This document shows positions 1 through 9,248 of a stretch of DNA of 64,000 nt, one piece after another. Source of the DNA: Carallia brachiata (taxonomy: Eukaryota > Streptophyta > Magnoliopsida > Malpighiales > Rhizophoraceae). The notes below the pieces were generated by a model, which had not been told where the DNA came from, did not search any database, and saw only the letters and a list, made by a program, of their open reading frames with translations. The stretch spans positions 2,378,055 to 2,442,054 of the forward strand of contig JADCRB010000072.1 of the NCBI GenBank assembly GCA_021464245.1. Reading direction: 5' to 3'. Made by a program: the position numbers and the translations under genes. Numbering within the stretch: the stretch's first letter is position 1; each line of letters starts with the position of its first letter.

Positions 1-95
1 AGGCTAGGGAAGATTTGGCTGCATTAGAAAAGGATTATGAGGAAGTTGGGCTTGAGTCAGGTGAAGGGGATGAAGAAGAAGGGGACGATTATTAG
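1..95 (+). CDS. alpha-tubulin, C-terminal end of last exon (partial, runs off left edge)
   Basis: The first 95 bases encode the last 30 residues of an alpha-tubulin, beginning [17 protein letters not shown] and ending in an acidic tail with a terminal tyrosine (EEEGDDY), then TAG at 93-95. Alpha-tubulin pairs with beta-tubulin as the microtubule subunit, and the acidic tail with its terminal tyrosine is the surface for tail modifications and microtubule-associated proteins. The stretch matches the end of the complete gene at 13155-14814 almost base for base, but the tail differs (EEEGDDY here, DEDEGEDY there). Homology continues through the 3' flank, so this is a tandem paralogue and not a chance match. 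The rest of the gene lies to the left of the window. Confidence 0.93.
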   Translation, partial: AREDLAALEKDYEEVGLESGEGDEEEGDDY

Positions 96-1826
96 GCAGG
101 TAATTGAGCATTTCTTCCGCCAATGCACTCATTGGTCCTGCTAGAATATGGGATAGTTTGGTCATTAGCTTAGTTCGTAGCTCAGACGAGCAATGTGGTT
201 TTTTCCTTTTAATGTTGTAGGGTACAGCAGTTGGTTTGTAGAATTTCTCGCTCTAACTCTAATGTGAACTAAAATTTAGCTTTCTGCGTTTTTGACTTGT
301 GGACTTCAAGGTAAAGGCGTCAGCAGTTTTCAACACAATTTGCCTTTGTTTTGACCCACCGAGTTAATTCTGTGATGTAAACAACCCCATTTCACATAAG
401 GGAAAAGTTTGTGCGGAGAAATTGTAGCTTGATATTGTGTTTGATAGTGCATGTGTTTGAAAAAAAGTTTAATTTTAAATAATAATATTTATAATTTTAG
501 TAATAAAATCTTATTATTTAATTTTTTATTATTAAAAATACATCTATTATTTTTAAAAATTACAATATTGTTACTCTGGAAACAAATCATCAAACTGCCA
601 TTTGTCCGGCAACTAACGTGCGTATTTTTTTTTTTTATCTTTCCCTGGTATCTGGAAGGCATCATTAGACCCCAACTAATCCGGTTCGAGTACTGTCGGG
701 CTCATATTAGGGGCGACTCTCCCAGCACCGTTTTTTCTATTCACAAGACTCGAACTCGAGACCTTACTTAAGGGATGTCAAGTCCATTACCACTTCAACC
801 AACGGTCGTTAGTCTAAGATGCGCTATTCACATAAAGTGTTTTCTACAATTATTCATCAATAAAAATTCGATTTTACAGATATAAAAGGAAAAAAAAAAT
901 CTCATAATTTCGTTTCCCAAATATTTAGTATATTTAGTTTTTGACTCAGGCTCAACTGATTCATAGCATGGTCAAAATCACTGGAACCTAGATGGCCTCC
1001 AATAATCGAAGAGCCCAATAGATTTTTTGTCGCAAGCCGGAAATCTCACCTTACTTAAGTTCCTCCCTCCATTAAAAGGGAAAAAAAAAATTCAGGTTCC
1101 AACTAAATAGTGTCCATAAGTAGAAGGTGAGAATAATAAGTCAACTCAGAAGTTTTACACATAATTGTAAAATTACGTGTTTATCTCTCTTATTGACTCT
1201 AATTCCTCTCACTTCGCACCCTTTAATCTCTGTCTCACAATCTGATCTCTCTGTGGCACCCGATCATTGATTTCTAAGTAAGAACAAGAATTCTTTTCTC
1301 ACTTTCAACCCTTGACTTTCCTCGCTTTTCTGCTAGTCCTGAACAAAGGATAGAGACAAGAAGGATCAGCAACTCGTATCGGTCAAAGTCAAATCCCTTA
1401 TTAACAAAAAAAAAATAAAAAAATTACATAAACACATAAAAAAAAGAATTGTGTGTATTACAACTAGACATTATATTTATATGATAAGATATTTAATTAT
1501 TATAATAAATTTTCAAAACAACATTTTTTAACTATTTTTTCGTCGTAAAAATTAAAAAATTTATTACACAAATATATCGCTCAGTTGTAATACATCAATT
1601 TGCATCTTTTTTTATTTTTATTTTTTGTCGTTTCCACATAATTAAACCTTAGTAAAAAATGAGTTCCGAAATCTATTTTCCTTTTCTAAAAGAATTCAAT
1701 ATTCAAACTTTGTCAAACAAAAAAAGGGCATAATTTCTCAATGTCCAAACACAAAAGGAAAACAAATAATAAAAGGATATCCCTAGAAAGATTCAAGAAG
1801 TAAATAAAACCAAAATTGAAAAGGAA
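96..1826. other. 3' flank and spacer of the first tubulin copy
   Basis: This spacer aligns with the sequence after the second tubulin gene (14815-16149), except for an extra stretch of roughly 400 bases (about 410-830) that contains the SINE. Apart from that SINE I see no gene; the sequence is AT-rich with short T and A runs. Confidence 0.6.
625..815 (-). mobile_element. SINE, tRNA-derived, minus strand
   Basis: Read on the minus strand, 801-790 is a perfect Pol III A box (TGGTTGAAGTGG) and 759-747 holds a B-box-like GTTCGAGTC. They are followed by a body typical of a widespread plant SINE family (GTGCTGGGAGAGTCGC, then CCGGATTAGTTGGGG) and a 12-base A tail (T-run at 625-636 on the plus strand). 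The matching 3' flank of the second tubulin gene has no such sequence, so the insertion postdates the duplication or was lost there. I could not define clean target duplications. Confidence 0.7.
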
Positions 1827-2321
1827 ATTCAAGATAACAAACCTTGAGCTTGAGAGATTCGACAAGATTTTTACATTGCAAAGTCTTAACAGCAGCGGCG
1901 GCGGTCATGCCGCTGAGAGGGGAGCAAGGCAAGACTGACGGCCTAGAGAACAAAACCACATCCACCGTCGAAGCCACGCGTCTCATATTAAGACTCTGAC
2001 CAAGAACTCCACCGCTAACAATCCTGTACTTGCCGTTCAATCCCTCGTCGATATCTTCGCCGAGATGCGACTCCTCATCTCTGATCGACTGATCCTCAGC
2101 ACCTGGCTATGCAGACACCTTGCCTTCTCAACAGCTTCGCTTATCCTCCTCCAGCTCCCTACCGATCGGGCCGAATCCTCCTCTGAGACCACCTCCTTCT
2201 TTCCGGCACCACAGCCGGTCTGGTCCATGCTTATCTCTGGCAACATGAAGTCGTTGAACTTCCATTGGAGCTCAATTTCGGCGGCAAGGTCTTGCGTTTC
2301 TTTCGGTTGCTTCACAATTAT
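1827..2321 (-). pseudogene. broken copy of small plant protein gene (paralogue of 16150-16641)
   Basis: This stretch aligns along its whole length with the open gene at 16150-16641 but carries two lesions. The ATG of the open copy reads ATA here (2321-2319). An 8-base insertion (CGACTGAT on the plus strand, near 2084-2095) shifts the frame in the middle, after a VLRI segment, so the N-terminal part (MLPEISMDQTG, EEDSARSVGSW) and the C-terminal part (NGKYRIVSGGVLGQSL) lie in different frames. The C-terminal part keeps a GT after CTCAAG near 1842 that the other copy lacks, so the last exon may originally have been spliced. I do not recognise the family. Either the copy is a pseudogene, or it uses a different start and an unusual intron; the first is more likely. 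Confidence 0.6.
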
Positions 2322-2459
2322 ATTTTTATGATAACAATTTCACTTCTTGAAAGCAAGAGAAAGCCTCCTCGGTCAGGTGCCTCCTGTGCAAGCTATTATA
2401 ACGGTATAACGACGACTCCAACATTTTTTCTTATTTATAAAGGAAAACGATGCGTTTTG

Positions 2460-2760
2460 GATTGGTGACGTCTTGAATTGAAGTGTTTTTTGGCCCATCA
2501 CACGTGGCGGGCAGGTGAGAGGAAGAAGCTATCACGTGATGACTTCGCTGGCGGTGCATAAGATAAAAGACGGGGTTTCTTAAAGCACGAAAACGTTGCC
2601 GTTTTGTTAGAATCAAAATTTTGGCGGGATTTCAATGGAAGGAATTGCAGATAAATGAAACGTGGCGAGGGTGGGTCATTGCCAGCGCAAGCATCAGAAA
2701 CTAACGTTGCCATTTTCAGGAGAACTGTAGTTTGGCGGACGGGAAACTTGGGACAGGAGG
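2460..2760 (-). promoter_or_regulatory. upstream region of small gene copy 1, conserved with copy 2
   Basis: The 300 bases upstream of the broken small gene match 16780-17020, upstream of the open copy. Both contain GGCCCAT next to a CACGTGGC G-box, a second CACGTG about 30-50 bases away, and the 20-mer gcacgaaaacgttgccgttt (2585-2604 here). G-boxes and GGCCCA elements are established plant promoter motifs. That this is a promoter is inferred from position and conservation. Confidence 0.45.
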
Positions 2761-2764
2761 ATGA

Positions 2765-4480
2765 CGCGTTGGACTTTTTGTTGTGTGTTTTGGTTTTTTG
2801 ATTTGTAATATTTTAATTTTTAAATATTAATAATATCTTTATTTTTTAAAAATTAAAATTAAAAATTTAATATTTATTTAAATGTATTTAGTATTTATTT
2901 AAACTCTAATTAATTTTTTTAAAAAATATTATTTTTAATAGAAAATAATTTTTATTAAAAACAGTAAAATTTTGTTACTGTTCACTTCTTGTACGTGGAG
3001 ACGAAAATCCTGTCCACGTACAATTTCTCTTTCAAGAGATAATATGCAGTTTCGGATTGCGAGGTACTAGTCTGAATGTGCAGTTAAACCATAAAACATA
3101 ATTGTTTATTAACAAAATATAATTAAATTGATAAAACATAAAATAATAAAATTAAAATTAAAAATTAAATAAATATTATTTTAAAATTTAAAAGTATAAA
3201 TCACACATAATTTATATTTAAAAAATAATTCTTTTCTGAAAAAAAATTACCCAAAATATTGCTGGTTTCTCGCGGTTGAATTATCTGAAGCTATGCCTGG
3301 AAGCATTCTACCCGGGTATAACTTGGTTCTGGCAGTCATAGAAGGTCAAGAAATATGAATATCATAAAATTTTTCAAAGAAAAAGTTGATACGTTCATGA
3401 TTACCAAGTATCAAATACGCTTATTTGGTCCCAAAAAAAAGAAATATTTTAACGCCATTATAGGTTAAAAGAAAAAAAGAAATATTAGTATAGGCTAAAA
3501 ATATATGCCATTATTTTGCCCGATGATTTGTGGCCTTGAAAGCATTGTTGTCAAAACTAAATCGGATTGTGGTGTCCAAAAATGCTATAATAATACGGTG
3601 TTTTCTGATAATCGAACCTTGGAGCTTACGTTGACAAAGTTAATTCTCTTTCCATCATGCGAATGCCTCTTGTTAATTTGAACGTATAATTTTTTTATAA
3701 TAATATATTTCGTTGAATCATTTTTTATCCACCCATCTCGTTTTTTTTTTTTTTAAGCATTAGCCATTTGATGTGATTGACTTTTGTCTTTTTCTCTAAA
3801 TTAAAACGTTTGTCTCTTCCTAATTACCCCTCCAATTCGTTTAATTTGCTGTCAATAATTAAACAGTTGACATATTTTTCTTTTCCCTTTTCAAATTCGT
3901 TTTCTTTCATCTTTTATTTTTAAATAAATATTATATAAAGTATCATTTATTCAATAAATATACTAAATTAATAATTTTTACCTTATCTTTAAAGAATGTT
4001 TCTCGTTGATACTGAAAAATTTCGAGCACATTAACAGAAAACTTCCCCTGTAGTAGTAGTCTTTGTAGGCCTTTTGTCCATACTTTTTTCTTGATCATTG
4101 CTTCCTAGTAAGCATATTATTTGGTACTAATTGAAGATAAAACAAATAAAAAAGCAGCAAAACAATATACAGAGCACCATAATTTAATACCAAACACAAG
4201 TCCATCCAAATTATTGCTTATACGAGGACATTTGTAACTTCGACATTTTTGGATGTCGTGCTTTTATGTGATACTAATAAAATAATTGAGCAGTTAAAAA
4301 AAATTACATGAAGATATAAAAAGTAGTAAAGTGGCAAAAGAATTTGCAGCAAACGATAATTTAATAAATGTAAGTTATCTAAATTATTGTGTATATTACG
4401 AAGATGAAGTCAAAGGGCAATGTTATAATCGAGATATGCATATAGTCTCAATGTGCATTTTAAAATGACACTCAACAGTA
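2765..4480. repeat. AT-rich spacer with diverged copies of local repeats
   Basis: No gene is seen. Bases 3030-3480 match 11850-12230 (shared phrases include GTTTCGGATT, TCTCG.GGTTGAATTATCTGAAGC and GGTCAAG.AATATGAATATCATAA). Part of the same unit recurs at 4650-4870. Bases 4020-4480 match the 3' flank of the F-box gene (7555-8050). These are leftovers of several local duplications. Confidence 0.6.
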
Positions 4481-4481
4481 A

Positions 4482-4568
4482 TCAACCCAAGTCGACCCAA
4501 ATCATTGCATCATTTATGGAATCTAAATCCAAACGATGCGTTGAAATCATTTGAGCATAACCTTCGGT
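4482..4568 (-). pseudogene. 3' end fragment of an F-box/DUF295 gene
   Basis: Minus-strand translation gives the last 27-28 residues of an F-box protein (AQMISTHRLDLDSI, then MIWVDLG and stop). This is nearly identical to the C-terminus of the intact gene at 8052-9248 (AQMISRHRLDLDSI...MIWVDLG). Homology also covers the downstream flank (4020-4480 against 7555-8050) but ends abruptly upstream at about 4570. It is a duplicated tail whose body is missing, and it is not functional alone. Confidence 0.8.
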
Positions 4569-5047
4569 AAAAAAATAGTTTACACTAAAAAAATGATTTT
4601 TTTCCTATAAAAATATCAAAAGATGCCACAGCACGTAAAAAGAGTTCGGAATTATCTCAAGCCATACCTGCAAGCATTCTACTTGGGTATTTTGGTTCTG
4701 ATATTTATAGGAGGTCAAGAAATATGAATATCATAAAATTTTTCAAAAAAAAAAAAATTCATAACTACGAAATATCAATAAGCTTTATTTGGTCCCCAGA
4801 AAAAGAAATATTTTAACGCCATTATAGGTTAAAAGAAAAAAGAAATAATAATATAGATTAAAACTATACGCCATTATATTGTCGATGAACTGTGGCCCTG
4901 AGAGCATAAGTTCAGCCTACCATTGCTCATTTGAGCCTCCTGACCCTCTTGAAACAAAGCCAGCCTCAAATTCACATGAAAGATGCCACCGTTTTGGGCC
5001 AGTGAATATCCAAACCCAACACTACATTATTGAAAATGTCCCTTACT

Positions 5048-5368
5048 GCCAAGGCAAAACCTCCATCAAAAACCAATTCTTACCCGCATGTGAATTTACT
5101 TCAAGGATGCCAGTAATTGCTGCGTAGACTATAGAGACTAGAGAGTATCTGTCTAACATGTGCATAGAGAGGGAAATATGGTAGCAGATCGACTATCTAA
5201 TGCTACATTTTGGAAGCTAATAAGAATTCATGTACTGCAGAAACCTCCCATGGATGTTAAGCCATTAGTCTGACATGATGTCATTGGGATTTGATGGCCT
5301 AGATTAGTAGCTCTACTTAGCTCTCTTATGACATTGTAGTCTACTTGTTCAACCAAAAAAAAAAAAAA
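5048..5368 (+). mobile_element. LINE, 5'-truncated, with poly(A) and target-site duplication
   Basis: The 321-base insert ends in 14 A residues and is flanked by a perfect 10-base direct repeat GTCCCTTACT (5038-5047 and 5369-5378), the signature of target-primed reverse transcription. Its 3' part translates as HREGNMVADRLSN followed by about 24 residues and a stop. That matches the C-terminal RNase H domain that ends ORF2 of plant L1-type LINEs (the H-x-REGN...AD motif). An in-frame stop and a frame change lie just upstream, so it is a dead fragment. Confidence 0.82.
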
Positions 5369-5378
5369 GTCCCTTACT

Positions 5379-5657
5379 TATACATTATCAAAAGAAAAAA
5401 AAAATACAGACTTAAAGCACCAGAAGTTTTTCCAAATGATGTGTTCATGGGAATATATATTGTTTTTGTTGAACATACGGAGAAATACTATGAGCCTTGG
5501 TCAACAAAAAAAAAAAAAAAGAACCATGAGCCAAGCCTTTTCAATTGACAGTTGGGAGATGTTTGTTTTGATCTCTATGCCCTACATTGGTCCTTAAGTA
5601 AGGTGTCTTGTCTGTATGTATTGTCTGTATGTATAAACAGAGGTGTACTCCTTTTTT
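5379..5657. other. spacer with short poly(A) tracts
   Basis: No gene is seen. A second A tract (5506-5520) preceded by GGTCAAC is bracketed by the 7-mer ATGAGCC (5490-5496 and 5526-5532). It may be a very short LINE tail insertion, but the evidence is slight. Confidence 0.35.
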
Positions 5658-5665
5658 TTTGGAAT

Positions 5666-6125
5666 CAGTGCAATCAAAATCAGACCGGACCAGTCGGTTC
5701 AATCGATTAAATCGGTGACCGGTTCTAGGTCTGATTCAATTTAGGCTTACAAATGGGGGGCTGACCGGACTGGTTAAAACATGTCAAAACCGGTAAAAAA
5801 TCGTACTGGTTGGACCGGTTCAATTCAAATTAAAAAATTTTAAATTATAATTTGACCATAAATTTTATTTAAATTAAAATTTAAACTCTAATTTTACTAC
5901 AAATTTCAATTTAGTCCCACATTTATTAAAACTTTCAATTTAATCGTTAAAACTAAAAAAATTAATATATAATCACTATCTATAACTATTATTCTTTTAA
6001 TTACTTTTTATAAATGTATATATTATTAAATACCGGTTCAAATGTCGGTTCAACTGATTCAACCTGTTGAACCGATACCCAATTATATTTTCAGTTCGAT
6101 GATCAATCTAGTTCTGATAACCTTG
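5666..6125. mobile_element. hAT-like MITE (non-autonomous DNA transposon)
   Basis: The element begins CAGTGCAATCAAAATCAGA, and its other end read inward begins CAAGGTTATCAGAACTAGA: imperfect terminal inverted repeats agreeing at 13 of 19 positions. It is bordered by TTTGGAAT (5658-5665) and GTTGGAAT (6126-6133), a 7-of-8 match to an 8-base target duplication as expected for hAT elements. The interior is non-coding, with many ACCGGTT-type motifs near both ends and an AT-rich centre, and has no transposase. Confidence 0.6.
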
Positions 6126-6499
6126 GTTGGAATGCATGAAATAATATTCACTCAAAAAAAAAAAAGATATAACAACGAAAGGATATAGTAACCTAATAAT
6201 TTAATCTACCCAAGCCGATCAAACTTATTTATTGCTCCCAAAGAAATAAGTTGGAAAATTAATATTTTATAATTGTATATTGTGTGGCCCTAAATTGTAT
6301 ATTTATATATTCTTTAGACATGTACATAAGCAGCTGCTTTGAATGGAATACAAGGCCCCTTTTTAGAGAAGAAATGTCTCTCGTTGATACTCACAGATGT
6401 CGAGCACATTAAGAGATAACTTTTCTTATATTTCAATACATTTTTATTATTTGACTATTTAATTTATCAATAAATATATTATTTGTTAGACTATCTCTT

Positions 6500-6605
6500 T
6501 GTATTAATTAATTTACACGTGTTCGTGCATCCTTGTATTATCTAATTATCAATAAATATATTATTTAATTTAAGCAAAATGCACGTGTTCGTGCATCCTT
6601 GGACC
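6500..6605 (+). repeat. short tandem duplication (about 65-70 bases)
   Basis: The phrase CACGTGTTCGTGCATCCTTG occurs twice (starting near 6516 and 6583), each copy close to an ATCAATAAATATATTATTT phrase, so a unit of about 65-70 bases was duplicated in tandem. No gene is present. Confidence 0.6.
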
Positions 6606-6667
6606 TAAGTAAGGACTAGGGGGGGTAGCTCCCCCCTGGATTCTGTCAGTATATTATCACTACTATA

Positions 6668-6775
6668 GAAAAAAGCAACAAGTCATGATCTAGTCCAGCT
6701 GGCTAGGCCGTTTTGCCCCCCTCCCCTGTCCAAGGTTCGAATCCCATTGGATTCTTTTTGGCAGCTTTTTTTTTT
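6668..6775 (+). mobile_element. tRNA-like / SINE head with Pol III A and B boxes
   Basis: The sequence contains TAGTCCAGCTGG, which fits the A-box consensus exactly, and about 40 bases later GGTTCGAATCCC, a textbook B box. The part between does not fold as a credible tRNA (long C-rich stretch), and no CCA-adjacent acceptor pairing is evident, so this is more likely the tRNA-derived head of a SINE or an old tRNA pseudogene than a working tRNA gene. It may sit inside a larger repeat (about 6605-7255) that ends in GTCCCTGACAT. Confidence 0.5.
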
Positions 6776-8051
6776 CTTCCCTTTAAATGCTGTTTCACTG
6801 TTCTTTTTTGGGATTCTGTCCACGCTTTTTTTGTTTTCTTCCTTAAAGGCTTTTATTTTCCTTGTTGGTTTGTTTAGTCTTTTAAGAAATTTTTTTTTAT
6901 ATATTTTAATAATACAAATTATTTGCGATAGATAATAAATAAGAAAAATATTTCTAAAACACATTGTATTTTTAAATGCATTTTTGTTCATAAAACTGAT
7001 TTTGAATTTATCTATTACAATAAATATGGTAAAAAAATTGACTTATGAGAACGTTGCACAATTACATAATAATAAATTATTAAATGATTGAATATTTACT
7101 TACACAAAAAAAATTATATTTGATTATTGAAAATTAAAAAAATAAAAAATATAATTTTGATGTTTATTATTTAATTTAATATGATGTTTTTATATTTCAT
7201 CTTATATATATATAAATTTTGTCCCCCTCAAAAATTTTTAGATCGTCCCTGACATAACCTAATAATTAGAAGAAGTGTTAATAATAGAACAACAGAAAAA
7301 GATTTTTACAATAATATTAATTTTTTATAATAAAAAATAAAATAATAATTTTTTATACTATATTTTATTAATTTTATTAAAAAAATAATTAATAACGTTA
7401 CATTATTGGTACTATTTATGCTTATGGTCACTTCTCCTGTCCGTGTACCTGCGCCCATTTATATATTCGTTAGACATGTACATGAGCGGGCTGTTTTGGA
7501 TGGAGTGGAAGGCCCCCTTTTAGAGAAGGAATGTCTCTCGTTGACACTGACAAATGTTGAGCACATTAAGAGATAACTTCCCCTATAATAGGAGTCTTTA
7601 GGCCTTTTGTCCTTACTTTTTTTCTTGATCATTGCTTCCTAGTAAGCATAATATTAGGTACTAATTAAAGATATAACAAATAAAAACGCAGCAAAACAAG
7701 GTACTGAAGACCATAATTTAATAATAAAACACAACTCGGTCCAAATTATTGCTTACATTCAAGAGAGGAACATTTGTAACTACGATATATTTGGATGTCC
7801 TGCTTTTATATGATATCATTTAAATAATTGAGCAGTTTGAGATAAAAAAAAAAAAAAAACAAATTAAAGATATAATAAGTAGCAAAGCAGCAAAAAAATT
7901 TACAGGAACAATAATTTAATAAATGTAAGTCTATTTAAATTATTGTGTTTATCATGAATATTAAATAAAAGAGAGTAAAATTATACTCAAGATATGCATA
8001 ATCTTATACTCTGCACATTAAATGCATTTTAAGGAAGACACTTAAAAGCAA
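6776..8051. other. AT-rich spacer and 3' flank of the F-box gene
   Basis: No coding sequence is supported. Bases 7460-8050 resemble 3990-4480 and 6330-6420 (shared phrases include TAGACATGTACAT, AATGTCTCTCGTTGA and GAGCACATTAAGAGATAACTT), showing that the F-box 3' flank was duplicated more than once. Confidence 0.55.
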
Positions 8052-9248
8052 TCAACCCAAGTCGACCCAAATCATTGAATCTTCTATGGAATCTAAATCC
8101 AATCGATGTCTTGAAATCATTTGAGCAGAACCTTCGGCAAGCGTGTTCATTGTATATGTCTCGACGTAATGACCTCTGTCCTCGCTATTTGCCCGACGCA
8201 AAATATAGACCTCTTTTTTCTGACTTTCTTTTGCTACAAACAGGGTCTGCTTGTCGGCCCACCGAGCGAAATACCAGCATCTACCTTCCAGTTCATTGTC
8301 GAGACTTACCCACTTTCCTTCGTCATTATTAAGCTTGTGAAACAGAAAATGAGTTATTACTTTGGGATAATCGCCAGGTTCCCACTTCGCTACAATTCTT
8401 GTAATTGCCCCATCCGAGACTACTATATGGCTTCTAAATCCATCCAATTCGCCCTTTTTTTTCACAATACTGGTCCACTTCTCTCCAATGATATCGAAAG
8501 CAAGCGTCCGCCCCCATCTATCAATTAGATATACATGATTATTGCTAATAAGCACACGAGGCCAACAATCCACTAAGTAATAGTCTTCTATTCCATAGCG
8601 ATATTTGTAAGTTCTCCATTCCTTTCCATTTGGCTGGGAAATTTTAAGAATATATTGAAGTGGGTCGAGGTCGCAATTGCCACTGGAAGGCCCGTCAATC
8701 TTGCCAATGACTACGCAATGAGGAATCCCCTCAACTGTTGAAATCGCAGCGTCTGCTGGAAAAAACAGTTCATTCTCAGGCCCAGCAGTTGCAGTTGGCA
8801 AGTCATACCATTGCTTGGTAAAAGGGTTGACCAAAAACATTGGCGAGCTTGGCTGTGACCATCTTGGTTTTCCTGAAAAAAAGGGGGTAGCCAAGAGTAA
8901 CCATCCTTTTTCCGAGCAAAGGACCATGGTGGCACTGGAGCTAACACTGCCAACATGTGGAGATCCCACAAAATATTTCTTCCCAGTGGAGAAGTTTATA
9001 ATTTGTTGATCTGTCCAACTATTGCTCCCAAAATCAATGTGCATCAACCACATTGATCTGCAATAAGCACCTTGCAATTCTTTTGCGTGATAGATTTTGG
9101 AGGCGTAGTGCCAGTGCTTACAGACAGCAGCTACCATCAAATTTTCAACTAATGCCAACTTGTCCTTGATCATCCATAGAAGCAGTATTGGTAAATTTGA
9201 CCATGTTTCCTTTCGATTTTCTCCAATATTTTTCAGGATACTTGTCAT
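8052..9248 (-). CDS. F-box protein with DUF295 domain (KIB1/SKIP23-like)
   Basis: The single-exon frame encodes 398 residues from ATG at 9248 to TGA at 8052-8054. Residues about 14-53 (WSNLPILLLWMIKDKLALVE...VCKHWHYASK) form an N-terminal F-box, which in this family would dock to SKP1 in an SCF ubiquitin ligase. Residues about 70-370 are a DUF295-type beta-propeller-like domain with its usual landmarks (GWLLLATPFF, MFLVNPFTKQWYDLP, CWPRVLISNNHVYLID, RCWYFARW, VETYTMN). Family members are mostly single-exon, about 350-420 residues, and many have no known target, so no substrate is proposed. It is the only intact one of three related loci here; the others are the tail at 4482-4568 and the broken gene at 25105-26180. 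No internal stops or frame breaks are seen. Confidence 0.88.
   Translation of the reverse strand: MTSILKNIGENRKETWSNLPILLLWMIKDKLALVENLMVAAVCKHWHYASKIYHAKELQGAYCRSMWLMHIDFGSNSWTDQQIINFSTGKKYFVGSPHVGSVSSSATMVLCSEKGWLLLATPFFSGKPRWSQPSSPMFLVNPFTKQWYDLPTATAGPENELFFPADAAISTVEGIPHCVVIGKIDGPSSGNCDLDPLQYILKISQPNGKEWRTYKYRYGIEDYYLVDCWPRVLISNNHVYLIDRWGRTLAFDIIGEKWTSIVKKKGELDGFRSHIVVSDGAITRIVAKWEPGDYPKVITHFLFHKLNNDEGKWVSLDNELEGRCWYFARWADKQTLFVAKESQKKEVYILRRANSEDRGHYVETYTMNTLAEGSAQMISRHRLDLDSIEDSMIWVDLG

Noticed and set aside
4879..5127. 82-codon plus-strand open frame
   Set aside because: It crosses the LINE target-site boundary at 5047/5048, so it is an accidental join of host DNA and LINE.
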